Shown here piece after piece: positions 54,202 to 64,000 of a stretch of 64,000 nucleotides of DNA. This stretch comes from Kingdonia uniflora. Its lineage: Eukaryota > Streptophyta > Magnoliopsida > Ranunculales > Circaeasteraceae. Where the stretch lies: assembly GCA_014058105.1 (NCBI GenBank), contig JACGCM010002840.1, forward strand, positions 62,001 to 126,000. The letters are read 5' to 3'. Below the pieces are notes generated by a model. It saw nothing but the letters and a program-made list of their open reading frames with translations, had not been told where the DNA came from and searched no databases. Made by a program: the position numbers and the translations under genes. Numbering within the stretch: the first letter of the stretch is position 1; each line of letters begins with the position of its first letter.

Positions 54202-56973
54202 ATTTCCTAAGAAGCAAATCTTAAACCATCCTTTGACCTCTAGAACCACGGGAAGTGATATAGCCATTAAAAAGAGAAGGGTTGAACCTTCTAACATGTC
54301 GGGGGTGAAGATTGCAGAAGATTAACCTATTATAGAGGACAATTTAAAAGAAGTGGAGGAGAAAGCCTGGTTGGCACTCCACGGGGAGGAGGAGATGAGC
54401 AAAATGGTAGGCTCATATGTTTGAATGTGAATTGGATGAGTTTTGTATTATGGTTCGATCTAATCGATAAGAATTTTTTATTTTTTTTGCAGTCTGATGA
54501 AGAGAATATGCTTCGGGGTCGAGGAGGAGAGAGCTGAGCTGAAGAGGAAAAAGGTCGAGCTCGAAAGGAACGTAGCTCAATTGCAAACTGATATGCTTAA
54601 GGAGGGATAACGGATGGAGGCCATGAAGGCTTCGTAAGTGGTAGAGATCAAAAATCTGTAGGCGGAAGCGAGAGCAAATCTGGAGGAGGTGATAGCTGTG
54701 AGTGACAGTCTCAGGCGTCATCTTATATCAAAAGGATATTCCGAGGATGAGGTGGATGCTATTACGGCAGACACCTATGAATAGGAGGAGAAAGATGAAA
54801 AGATTGAAGATGTTATTGTTGGCGTTATGGATGGCCTGGACGGTATCTCTCCTAAAATGGCGAGAGACAACCAAGGGGATGACAACGAGCGTCCAGAAGG
54901 GAAAACTGAAAAAGTTGAGTAGTGCGATGGTTTTGTGATTGTATGAATATTTGGGAATGTTTGTAAACTGATAAGATATTTTTTATTGGATAGAATTTTG
55001 TAGGCTAAGTTGTTTTTGTAAACCTTGCTGTAGGAACTTAAGGGCATACGCTTCAGATTAAAAGATTTAAAGGCTAACCTTGCTAAGGAAGGAGAAGCCT
55101 CAGTGTCCCTGTTGACTTTGCAAGTAGAGTTGTAGGTTAGAATAGAGCATGAAATATTTTATTTGTATTCTTCATTAGTGTAGAGCGTCAAAGTAATAAA
55201 TAGAGCGTAGAGATGGACTAAAAACCTGTTATCGACTTAGGGGCAATGGCACTGAAATGTCGCACATGAAATATCAAAGTATTGAAAATTTTAAAATATA
55301 GAAAATATGTACCTTAGACTTGGAAGTATGTGTTATGGTGCATCTATCTGAGATTGTACTTCGACCTTAAGTTTAGAAGTAGTCTTACACGGTAGATATT
55401 AAAAAATTGATATCTTGTTGGAAATGAGTCATATGTGGTGACTGAGTGTTCTGAATCGAACTTGATATAATGTATCAGTAATGTGCAGGTCAAATTGGAA
55501 TCAGCTCACTTGCGGGAAGGTGATACACGTCAATGTAACAAATAATTTGTAGAGGAGTTTGATAGGTGAGAGAGACAAATGAAGACAGAGAAGATCACCA
55601 CGTAAAGGTGCACTTTAATTTTGTTGAGTTAATGAAGACTGTTGTCGACCTAGCACGGCAAATCGAGGAGAAGGATGCCAAAATTTTGAAAGGGCAAAAA
55701 GAGCTCGTGGAGTTAAAAGAATATGAAGTAAAACTCAAAAGCCAGAATGATGCGTTGATGGTAAAGCGTAGGGAGGCTGGCATGGCTCGTTACCGTATAC
55801 AGGCGCTGGAAAAATTAGAGGAAGGTTTACGTGACCGGTTTGAAGAATGATTTGATCAAGAAAACTAACAATTCTAAGCATACTCGATCTTATCTAGCGA
55901 ATAGCAAGAGCGAGCTGGAACAATTGAAGAAGAAATTGGTTGATAAAGATAGCAAGCTGAAAAGAGCTCGAGATGATCTATCTGCTTTAGAAGTTAAAGT
56001 TGAACAATTATATACAGCTTTACCTGGCAAAGATTTTGAATTTCGGACGGTGCAGCTTAAGTGAGATGAGTTGAACGGAAGATGGCCCAATTGAAGACCG
56101 AATTGGCGTAGGCCAATACACGTGTCAGACACACCGAGGTTGGAGAACGCTCGAGGAAGAATAAAAATGATGCCAAGGTCTCCCTTATACAAGGAGATGT
56201 ACTCAGCCTATCAGCTCAAATAAGAGAGGTGGAGGGGGATGTCGTTCGAATTAGAGGTCATGTACGAAAAGGAGTTGAGCAGTTAAGGGGGAATGAAAAA
56301 AAGCTGGATGATGCTCTTTCCAGGGAACAAGGGTTAGAGCGGACTATCAAAGGGACAAATATTTTGATACAGTAGAAAGATGAAATGTTACAGAAGATTC
56401 TAGATGTGGAAGAACTGAACAGGGAGATTGAGGTACTTCGTGCTCAGGTGGCCGATTTGGAGGCAATTAATTGAGCTGAATCTGCGAAAGCTGACAAAAA
56501 ATTAGAAAAGAACATTGTTTTCACAGATTGAGTAGAAAGAAAAATAATATGGATAAAAGAATGGAATACGAGTTTGAATGAACACCTTTAGAAGGCTAGA
56601 GTGAATTTCTCTAGGTCGGCTGTGACCGAGGCATCGCACTCAGAATTATTAAGGGTAGTCATTGCCTATTTTAAAGAGGAGGTAAAAAGGCTTGTGCTAG
56701 AAAGAAATACCTTGTTCAATAGTTTGTCAGACAGGGGAAGTATTTGTAGAGCTAATATAGATTGAGGAAATTGTATGCAGTCCATGGAAATGGATTTAAG
56801 CCCTCGACCTACTATATTAATTGAGCATGGCAGGATTGTAGGGAGAGCTCAAGAATTTATGGCTGATCGACCTCCTGTTGTAGAGGGAGCTCATGAATTT
56901 ATGGCTGGTTGACCTCCTATTTCAGGGGAAAGCGTAACTGACAGCCCAACAGCAAAAAAGGATCCATTGTAGA
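54202..56973 (+). pseudogene. Long antisense gene of C-minus, part 3 (coiled-coil half and C-terminus)
   Basis: First comes EKAWLALHGEEEMSKM, then an intron (54407-54492), then AELKRKKVELERN, RANLEEVIAVSDSLRRHLIS, KGYSEDEVDAITADTYE and an acidic end near 54920. After 55060, with further shifts, long heptad-rich stretches follow (55566-56064, for example SKSELEQLKKKLVDKDSKLK). The C-terminal part at 56590-56973 has VTEASHSELLRVVIAYFKEE and a twice-repeated EFMA[DG]xPP element before ending KKDPL. Long coiled coils suggest oligomerisation. Many stops, no function today. The orientation opposes pol of C-minus. Confidence 0.72.
54407..54492 (+). other. Putative GT-AG intron in the antisense gene of C-minus
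   Basis: Donor AAAATG|GTAGGC, acceptor T-run then TTTGCAG|TCTGATG, 86 nt, with a strong pyrimidine tract. It is readable only on the plus strand, opposite to this element's gag-pol. Confidence 0.65.
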
Positions 56974-57026
56974 GGTTGTATATATAACCTAAAATAGAAA
57001 ATAGCTGTTGCAGACAAGTTGAAAGA

Positions 57027-57360
57027 TGAAAGTTAGTATTACCTTTAATTTATTTTATGTTTGTTAGAGTCTTTGATGTAAAATAAGTTTTACCTTAGTT
57101 TTAATCGCAGGGATTTAGTAGAGTCAACCAAACCAAGTGTTATCCTTGATTTAACTGGTATGATGTCACAGCCATATTTAGATAGATGAAAACTAGTTTT
57201 ACCTTTACTTTATCTTATGTCTGGTAGAGTCTTTGATGTAAAACAAGTGTTACCTTAGTTTTAATTACAGAAATTTAGCAGAGTTAGCCAAACCAAGTGT
57301 TATCCTTAACTTAACTGGTATAGAAGTCGATTGAAAGTTAGTATTATCTATGCTTTAATC
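57027..57360. repeat. Tandem repeat, about 160-bp unit, 2+ copies (C-minus)
   Basis: Units begin GAAAGTTAGTATTACCTTTA (57027) and GAAAACTAGTTTTACCTTTA (57188), and a third start is at 57333. Shared text includes TAGAGTCTTTGATGTAAAA and CCAAACCAAGTGTTATCCTT. It lies between integrase and the antisense gene, the same position as the 195-bp (A) and 62-bp (B) repeats. Confidence 0.82.
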
Positions 57361-57659
57361 AATGTATTATCTACTAAGTAGAGTGATGTATGGGAGAAAA
57401 ACTTGTAAGTTTCATTGAATAGAAAAGGTTGTACATTGGATGGAGATGAAAATCTCACTATTGGAATGGAAAAAGCGAGAATTTGAAATGGAGTAGTGAG
57501 GGGACTTAACGATAGTACCATTTCAGTCGCCTAGTATTCCAAGGATTTGAAATGTAAACTCTATCTTCTGTCATGAGGTAATATGATCCTAGACCTGAGA
57601 GACCTATGAAAAGGAATAGACCCTCTCAATTGTCTGCTAGTTTCCTGGCATGAGGCTCT

Positions 57660-60600
57660 TTGCGGTATTAAGGTATTTCTCTGAGGACGAGATCATTGAT
57701 TTGGAAGGTACTGCTTCTGACCCGTCTGTTGTATGAACTGGCCAACATATGGTAATATTGACCTAGGTTAGTGATGGAAAGTTCCTTGGTTTCATCGATC
57801 CAATTGTGGTTGGAAGCGAATTTAAACTCATTTTCCACGTCAGTTAACTCGTGATCTTTGACTGGATGATGGTATTCGAAGGGAATGACAGCCTCGGTGC
57901 CATAGGCAAGGAGGAATAGAGTGTAGCCTATCAACTAACGTGGAGTGGTTTGATATGCCAAAATTCCTTTTTTTATATGTGTGCAGCCTTTTCTTGAGTC
58001 AATCCACGATGGTTTTGTTTGTGATTTCTGTTTGGCCATTGCCTTGAGGGTAGTAGGGATTGGATGGTGAGTGAATGATGTTGTATTGATCGAGGAAAGC
58101 TGTGACTTTTTCATCAACAAACTGGGGCCGTTATCGATACAAATTAAGTAGGGGAACCTAAACTGAGTAATGATATGTTCCTAGATAAAAGAGATGACCT
58201 CTTCTTCTCCGGTTTAACAGAGTGGAACTGCTTCGACCCATTTTGTAAAATAATTACTAATTATAAGTAGGTGGCGGCGGTTACATAGAGAATAAGGGAA
58301 TTCGTCAATAGAATTGAGTGCCCATCTTTTGAATGGCCAAAACACCTTGCTCGCATAGAGTTCGAGCACAGAGGCGCGAATCATCTGTCCATGTCATTGA
58401 CCTGCATCACATTTGCCTAAATACTCTTCTGCTTGCTTGCGCATGCCAGGCCAGAAGACTGCTAGGGTAATGGCCCTATTTTCCAGTGATCGACCAATGG
58501 CATGCGAGCCACAAGTCCCTACATGAAGATCGCAGAGCATCTCATCTGCTTTCTGCTTGGAGAGGCACTTGAGGTAAGGCCCCGTGACTCAATGGTGGTA
58601 TAGGGTACCATTTTGATTGGTGTAGCACTTTGAGTTGTCTATCAGTTGTCGGCACTCCTTGGGATCTGCTGGAAGTAGTCCTTCGCATTTGTTGTCGATT
58701 CTAAGATAAACTAAGAAAGGCTTTTGCCAATCATCGTCTCCTTTTTTATCGCCCCCAGTGTTGATCGTGCATATAAAAATACGATCAATGCTGGGGGTTA
58801 AAATCACTTAGATCTGGAGATATCGAGCTTCTATGCCTAAGACCCAGGCTAGATATGCCATAGAATCGGCGTGTCTATTTTTTCTCTCAGAAGATATACA
58901 AAAGTTGTTTACGCAAACTTGCTCATCCTATCTACAATGAGGGCTATGTATTTGATCAACTTGTCATTCTTCTTGTATTTCTCAGAGTAATGGGGGACGA
59001 TGAGTAGTGAATCTGCGTAAACTGAGAGTTCGAGGACACCGAGCTCAAGAGCGCGATCGAATCCATAAATATGAGCTTCATACTCGGTGACATTGTTTGA
59101 GGCCTCAAAATACAAGCGGATTAATTTTTTAATTTTATCGCTGGAAGGGGTAATCAATACGAGGTCCTGCTGATCCATCTGTAGGAAGTCTCCACCCTTT
59201 CCTTGTAATCCATTCAGCTCGCTCGTCAAATGCATTGGGGGTGGATCATTTGCACCTTCCTCTGTAACTTCCATTGGAAAATCTACGAGAAAATCGGCAA
59301 TGGCCTGACCCTTTTCGGAATGACGTTGTTCGAACTTGATATCATGTTGACCAAAACAGACTTCCATTTGTGCACTCTCCTTGATTTTTCTTTCTTGGAC
59401 ATAACCTCTCGAAGTGGGTAGTTCGTCATGACTTTGACTGAATGAGCTTGGGAGTAGTGCTTAAGATTTTGTGGAGTATAAACAAGAGTGAGAAGAAGCT
59501 TCTTAATTTTAGACTACCTCGTTTCCACTGCAGTGAGGGTTTTGCCGATGAAGTAGACTGGTTTCTCAATTTTTCCTAAAAGTTGAATGAGAACCGAGCT
59601 AAGTAAAGTATTTATAACTGCTAGGTAGATAATCAGTTCCTCGTTATATATTGGGGTGCTCATGATGGGAGACTTCGAAAAATAGGTTTATGAAATCCTA
59701 AAAAGTTGCTTCGCATTCTAATGTCCATTTAACCTCTACATTTGGCTGAACTTTCCCTCGTTCGGTGTAACTGTGGAGTAATAGGAGCAGCCAATAATAG
59801 CGGTCTAATAATTTAGAAGCAAAACGGTTGATAGCGGCAATCTTGCCGGCAAGTTTCTGAATGTATGTCATTATTTTTGGAGATGGCATGTTGAGGAGAG
59901 CAAAAATTTGATCTAGATCGACCTCAATCCCCTTCTTGCTAATGAGGTAGCCTAGAAATTGACCTGAATGTACTCCGAATTGACACTTATCTAGATTGAG
60001 ACGCTTCCTATAAGATCGATGAATGTTGAATATTGTGTTTAGATCTAAAATGTGGTTGATGGACTGTATGCTTTTGCACAAGAGATCATCAATGTAAACT
60101 TTCATGACTTTCCCACGATGTGCCCTAAACATAGTAGTCATTAACCGTTGATAAGTTGCACCTGCGCTCTTAAGTTCCAGGGGCATGACTTTCTAGCAGT
60201 AAAACACTCTTTTAGTGATGAAAGTAGTCTTTTCTTGATCTTTGTCCAAGAGTAGAATTTGATTGTATTCAGAAGTAGTGTCCATCATAGATATAAGTTT
60301 ATGACCTGCTGTGGAATCAAGGTTCTAATGGATGTTGGGAAGAGGGAAGCTATTCTTTGGAGTATATTTGTTCTGATCGGTAAAATCTACACAAACTCAA
60401 ACTTTTCCATTCTTCTTTGGGACAACGACAATGTTGGATATCCAATATGGATATTTGGCTTCTCAAATGAATCCCACTTTGATCAATTTCTCAATCTTCA
60501 TATTAACTTCATCCCGAAGTTGCAGTGATAATCACCGTTATTTCTTTTTTACCACCGTGGCGTTAATGTTGTTGGCCAATTTGTGACATTCCTTGGCCGG

Positions 60601-61260
60601 ATTGACCCCAGACATCTGTTCAAAAGACCACACAAAAACGTCCCTATTTAGTCATATGAACTTAATGAGAGCATTTTTTTCGTGCGGAACCAGTTTAGTA
60701 CCGATAAAAGTACCTCTACTAGGTCCATCAATGTTGATGTATTCTTTGGGCTCCTCCATGGAAAGCTGATCATCAGGGTGATCAGCTTTTGTAATTAATA
60801 AACGGCATACCTGTTAGTGTATCTAGAATAGAAGAAATGGTGTTTTCGTAAGCTCAAGAAAGCTTTTAACTACCCCTTATCTCATAGATACCATCACTGT
60901 GTTTGAAACGGAGTACTTGATGATAGGTGGAAGCGATTGCCTCCATGTTATGAATCCAGCAGCGGCCCATAATCCTAAAATAACAAGATTTGGCATTGAT
61001 GACTTAGAAGATGGCATCGATTGTGGCAGGTCCTGCGGTAATAGGTAAGATGATCTTCCCTACTCGTTCTTCTTTAAAACCATTGAATCCACTGATATCG
61101 GTATTGCTTTGAATAACTTGATCGGCCAATCACATTTGGTCGATAGTGCTCTAAAAGAGAATCTCAATACCGCTACCAGTATTCATCATCATTGTGTGCA
61201 TGACAAACTTCTTCATCTTGAGCATTATGACTAATGCATCATGATGAGGAAACTTGACAT
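57660..61260 (-). pseudogene. Decayed pol of C-minus (protease, RT, two RNases H, integrase)
   Basis: Reading leftward: protease motif MNTGSGIEILF near 61190, in which the catalytic Asp is Asn (codon 61181-61183). RT occupies 60540-59698, with VYIDDLLCKSIQSINHI (60100) and the best-kept stretch 60186-59698. RNase H follows, then the second RNase H (59367-58909, with ASNNVTEYEAHIYGF). The integrase (58640-57668) has NYFTKWVEAVPL, IDNGPQF and the preserved GQTEITNKTI. Its C-terminal part ends FQINDLVLREIP. Domain order and phrases equal C-plus. Frameshifts and stops throughout. Confidence 0.88.
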
Positions 61261-61319
61261 GGCTAGTATCGTAATCTTCTAATGAGACCCTGAGCTGGCG
61301 ATTGCTAGACTCAGGCAGA

Positions 61320-62960
61320 AGTTTGGGTTATTTGTCTTGAGGTGTGAGATCGTAGCCTTCTGACAGTCTTCTGCGCTTGAATCTGTTAGAGTTGGGGATC
61401 TGATTAAATTCGATCATGTTATTGTGGCGCATATGGTAGAGATTCTTCTCCACAGCTTGATCTTCGACTTGGACAACTTCAAGCAACTTAATATTATTGC
61501 CATCTTTGTATGATTCTAGGTCGACAATATATTCAGACATTCATCCCTCCTAGAAAATGTATTCGAGCTACCTCTGTAAAGCATAGCAATTGCCAGTAGA
61601 ATAATGGTTTACCTATTCTCGGTTAGTTCTAATAGTTGGCAGAGATGGAAGAGCTTGGGAAGACCAGTTTGACTTGTGAGCATCATTTCTGAGGGCTGCC
61701 AGTACTTCCCTTGATGCACTTTGGGTCACTCTGATCCTATTTTGGTTTAGTGTTTTGATTTCTAGATGGACCTTTTGTAGTTATGACAGATTTAGTAGAT
61801 TTATGCCTTTCGGACATCATCATTTCCAAGTCAACACAACTATTGACCTTGGTGATCATATCCTCTAAGGTCGCAGGTTTGTTAAGGAAGAGGTGCTCTT
61901 TGGCTTTGCAGTCGATCGGGAGGACGTTGATGAAAATAGTAACAACTATTTTCAGATTGAGATTATCAACTTTACGTGTGAGCTCCAACAATTTATTCCC
62001 AAAAGCCTTGAGCTTCTCTCCGTATGACTATTTAAGACTGATAAGAGAATATAAATTTTCTTCCCTATCTCTGTTGTGAGCATGTCTTAATGAATTGTTT
62101 CTACAGTTGGCCGAATATGTATATGGAATATTCAGGTAGAGAGTAGAATCATCTGAGCGGTTCCTCCTGCAGGCTTGTGGCGAATAGACGGCAGAGAATG
62201 TGGTTGATATTGGAGTACAGCCCAATGAATCACGGTATTGTTGAATGTGCTTCTTCGGATCGGTACCCTTATTTTCAAATTTTTGGAGTATGGAAACCTT
62301 TTGGTACTTCCATATCGAATAGTTATTTGGCAATTGGACTTCTTTGCAATATGGTAAGGTAGTCGGTAGTACCAAGAACTTGTGCCTCAATCAACTTCTT
62401 AATACGCTGGTCTATATGCTCTTGTGTAACATAATAATGGGCCAGTTGAGTGGTTTGATGAGGAAGTTACGGATATTGAGTGCCGTTACTCAGACAAGTT
62501 CGTGCAGGAACTCAAAGTTTAGGTCGTTGTTCCACCTCTTGATGTATGGAACATTGGCGACCACGACTGATCTAGGATTGAACTTCACCGCCCAAATAAA
62601 TGGAAGGTTGAGGTTCATTCTGAATATTTCTAGAGATAGCTTTGTTGGTGGCTCCTTGAGGCCCTAATCTTTCCAACGCTGAAACCTGAGAGCCTCCTGG
62701 TACCTAATCGTGATTTAGTATTGGAGGAGCCTGCTGGGCATTCTAAAGAGCTTGCAAGGCAGTCTGCATTGTTATCATTTGATCTTCATGCCATTTGAGC
62801 GCTGTCAAATAAGCTTATCATTTGGCATCGACCTCCTTCTCACGGAGCTCTCAATCTAGAATTAATTGACGATTGAGCTCATTACATTTTTCTGTCTCGG
62901 TGTTGAGATTCGACCGTAGTCCCGTAAGTTGATCTGGCTTAACTAAAAGATCAAGCTGGA
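61320..62960 (-). pseudogene. Decayed gag of C-minus
   Basis: The N-terminal helical part near 62960-62820 (ETEKCNELNRQLILD) parallels C-plus 30690-30800. The capsid at 62390-62028 has SILQKFENKGTDPKKHIQQY. The 61991-61737 segment (LELTRKVDNLNLKIVVTIFI) continues it. The nucleocapsid-like region near 61630-61560 is broken. The linker SEYIVDLESYKDGNNIKLLE lies at 61540-61450. Same order as C-plus; non-functional. Confidence 0.78.
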
Positions 62961-63011
62961 TTCCAGTTTTCGGTCGCCAGGATGTGACCAAGATTGGAAT
63001 TTGTAATAGAG

Positions 63012-63738
63012 TGCGTAGTAGCCTACTCGCATCCTTCAACCCCAGTCAAACACTCGAAGGCTACCTCGACACCTACTCGAACATCTTGAAGCCCACTCAA
63101 TCCATAAACCTTCGAAAGATTAACCGAGAAGAGGCCTCAACTTTGAACAAGCCTCGAAGACAAACTCCACATCAACATCAGAAACACTTAAACCATATTC
63201 GTACATGGTTGAAGTGTTACAAGACAGACAACTCATCGGATAAGAACGGCACCATTGTCGGTCCTGTTAGCTATAGTTATGGACCCAACAACTGCTACAG
63301 TATCAGAGCACAGTGTCAGACCCGACATTTTCGGCGTCAATACCAACTCCGGGATACTCACTCGATATTCAGAGGATACCTGGAGGGTACACTTATAATA
63401 TGACCTAATCTTGGTGACTCAGCCTTTCCTATGTTCTATAAATAGGAGAAATGGGGAACCAATGAGAGTTTACGAAATCTCTCCCTTGAGCCCATACAGT
63501 TTACCTTCGATCACCTTGTAAAAACCCACTACTCGAACCTTCGACTACTCGACAGAATTACAAACACTCTTAATAATCCTCATCAAAGGTTGTGGAGCGT
63601 CACATTCTAGGCCTCCACGCAAGTATATTGTCAGTAGATTAATTGCGCTATAGATTATATACTTGAATTTCATTGATAAAGGATTGATCCCGTGGTATAA
63701 GGGCCGACTTCCCCTCCACACAATGCTAGGTCCCTACA
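63012..63738 (+). repeat. 5' LTR of A3 (727 bp)
   Basis: It begins TGCGTAGTAGCCTACTCGCA and ends TCCCTACA. TATAAATAG is at 63437-63445. It aligns with the A1 and A2 LTRs along its length. Confidence 0.88.
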
Positions 63739-63739
63739 T

Positions 63740-63753
63740 TTGGCGCCGTCTCT
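63740..63753 (+). other. Primer binding site of A3
   Basis: TTGGCGCCGTCTCT, directly after the LTR; same core as A2, with one difference inside the compared stretch. Confidence 0.8.
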
Positions 63754-63820
63754 ACTTGCCCACCCTACCAATCTCCCTTGCTCATTTTCTCCCTTTTCCA
63801 ACTCCTACAAATTATCCCCA

Positions 63821-64000
63821 ATGGCCCCCGCCCTCCGTTCTACTTCTACCCATGCCGGCAACTCCGTCGACGGATTGGCCGCCCAACTTGCCCACTTTCC
63901 CAGCAATTTGCTCAAGCCGAGGAGCGAAACCAAACACAACTGCACCAGGATCATTAAAAGCACCGGTAAGAGTTTGAAGCCGAACAGCATTGCCGTTTGG
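63821..64000 (+). pseudogene. Gag start of A3 (truncated by window end)
   Basis: ATG at 63821 opens MAPALRSTSTHAGNSVDGLA, but after AAQLAH the family text (SQQFAQAEERNQ) moves to another frame, so a frameshift lies near 63897. It shows where the family-A gag starts, which helps place the lost start (ATA) in A2. Confidence 0.65.

Larger units (their letters stand above)
34117..63011 (-). mobile_element. Tat-lineage gypsy element C-minus with three nested insertions
   Basis: Reading leftward from 63011: gag, protease, RT, RNases H, integrase, tandem repeat, then the reverse-strand gene set and a 3' LTR at 34117-34736. It is a relative of C-plus in opposite orientation. It contains the CACTA element (37555-48970) and a solo LTR (49958-54196), and its gag leader is interrupted by A3 at 63012, so its 5' LTR is outside the window. 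GACTC at 34112-34116 would be its left target duplication; the right copy is not visible. Confidence 0.88.
63012..64000 (+). mobile_element. Family-A Tat element A3, 5' end, inserted in C-minus
   Basis: A 5' LTR, primer site and gag start continue past the window edge. C-minus leader sequence aligns with C-plus up to 63011, so the insertion point is well placed. It is the third family-A copy in the window. Confidence 0.85.

Noticed and set aside
54413..54721. 102-codon minus-strand ORF
   Set aside because: Shadow of the coiled-coil exon and its intron on the plus strand.

Overview
The window is a slice of repeat-rich nuclear DNA from a flowering plant. The evidence is Tat-lineage Ty3/gypsy elements with a second (archaeal-type) RNase H, a Tork-like Ty1/copia element, L1-type LINE pieces, a CACTA transposon, and fragments of plant genes (ERECTA-type receptor kinase, Rab GDI, ABCA transporter, MPS1 kinase, probably an auxin response factor). 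I see no intact host gene, RNA gene or CRISPR array. Nearly every coding region carries stops and frameshifts.

Layout. Element A1 (1-10163, +) is a Tat element cut by the left window edge: pol, a ~195-bp tandem repeat, three reverse-strand genes and a 3' LTR. It lies against the LTR end of a copia element (10164-12744), whose other LTR end is at about 19325-19448. A second family-A element, A2 (12745-19324, +), sits inside the copia element and has lost its 3' part. Element B (19970-29883, +) is structurally complete, with two LTRs and the target duplication AAGGC. Element C-plus (29986-34116, +) is broken in its RNase H region by a relative in opposite orientation, C-minus (34117 to beyond 63011, -). 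C-minus in turn carries an 11.4-kb CACTA element (37555-48970, duplication TAT), a 4.24-kb solo LTR (49958-54196, duplication TAAAC) and, near its 5' end, a third family-A element, A3 (63012 to the window end, +).

The most interesting system is a set of genes on the strand opposite to gag-pol, between pol and the 3' LTR. In A1 and C-minus it has three parts in the same order: two short ORFs (roughly 100-115 codons) next to the LTR, then a long gene. The long gene has a conserved globular block, a coiled-coil half and one 78-86 nt GT-AG intron readable only on the reverse strand. In B a single, less clear small ORF and a 5'-truncated long gene remain. TATA boxes lie ahead of these genes, and a perfect TGACGTCA or CACGTG site lies upstream of the long gene in C and A. 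A long antisense ORF is known from Tat-type elements; I do not recognise the small ORFs.

The second system is the CACTA element. It keeps a decayed TNP1-like (Transposase_24-type) gene, shows no TNP2 transposase, and holds pieces of at least four host genes. Three ABCA exons read through in frame, and single GDI and ERECTA-family exons keep their splice borders, the latter with the 72-nt LRR exon length. A nearly complete MPS1 kinase region appears intronless. This is gene capture of the Pack-CACTA kind.

The approximate order of events, from nesting: the copia element was present first and was invaded by A1 and A2; C-plus was then invaded by C-minus; CACTA, the Tekay/Del-like LTR and A3 entered C-minus. 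B's age relative to the others is open.
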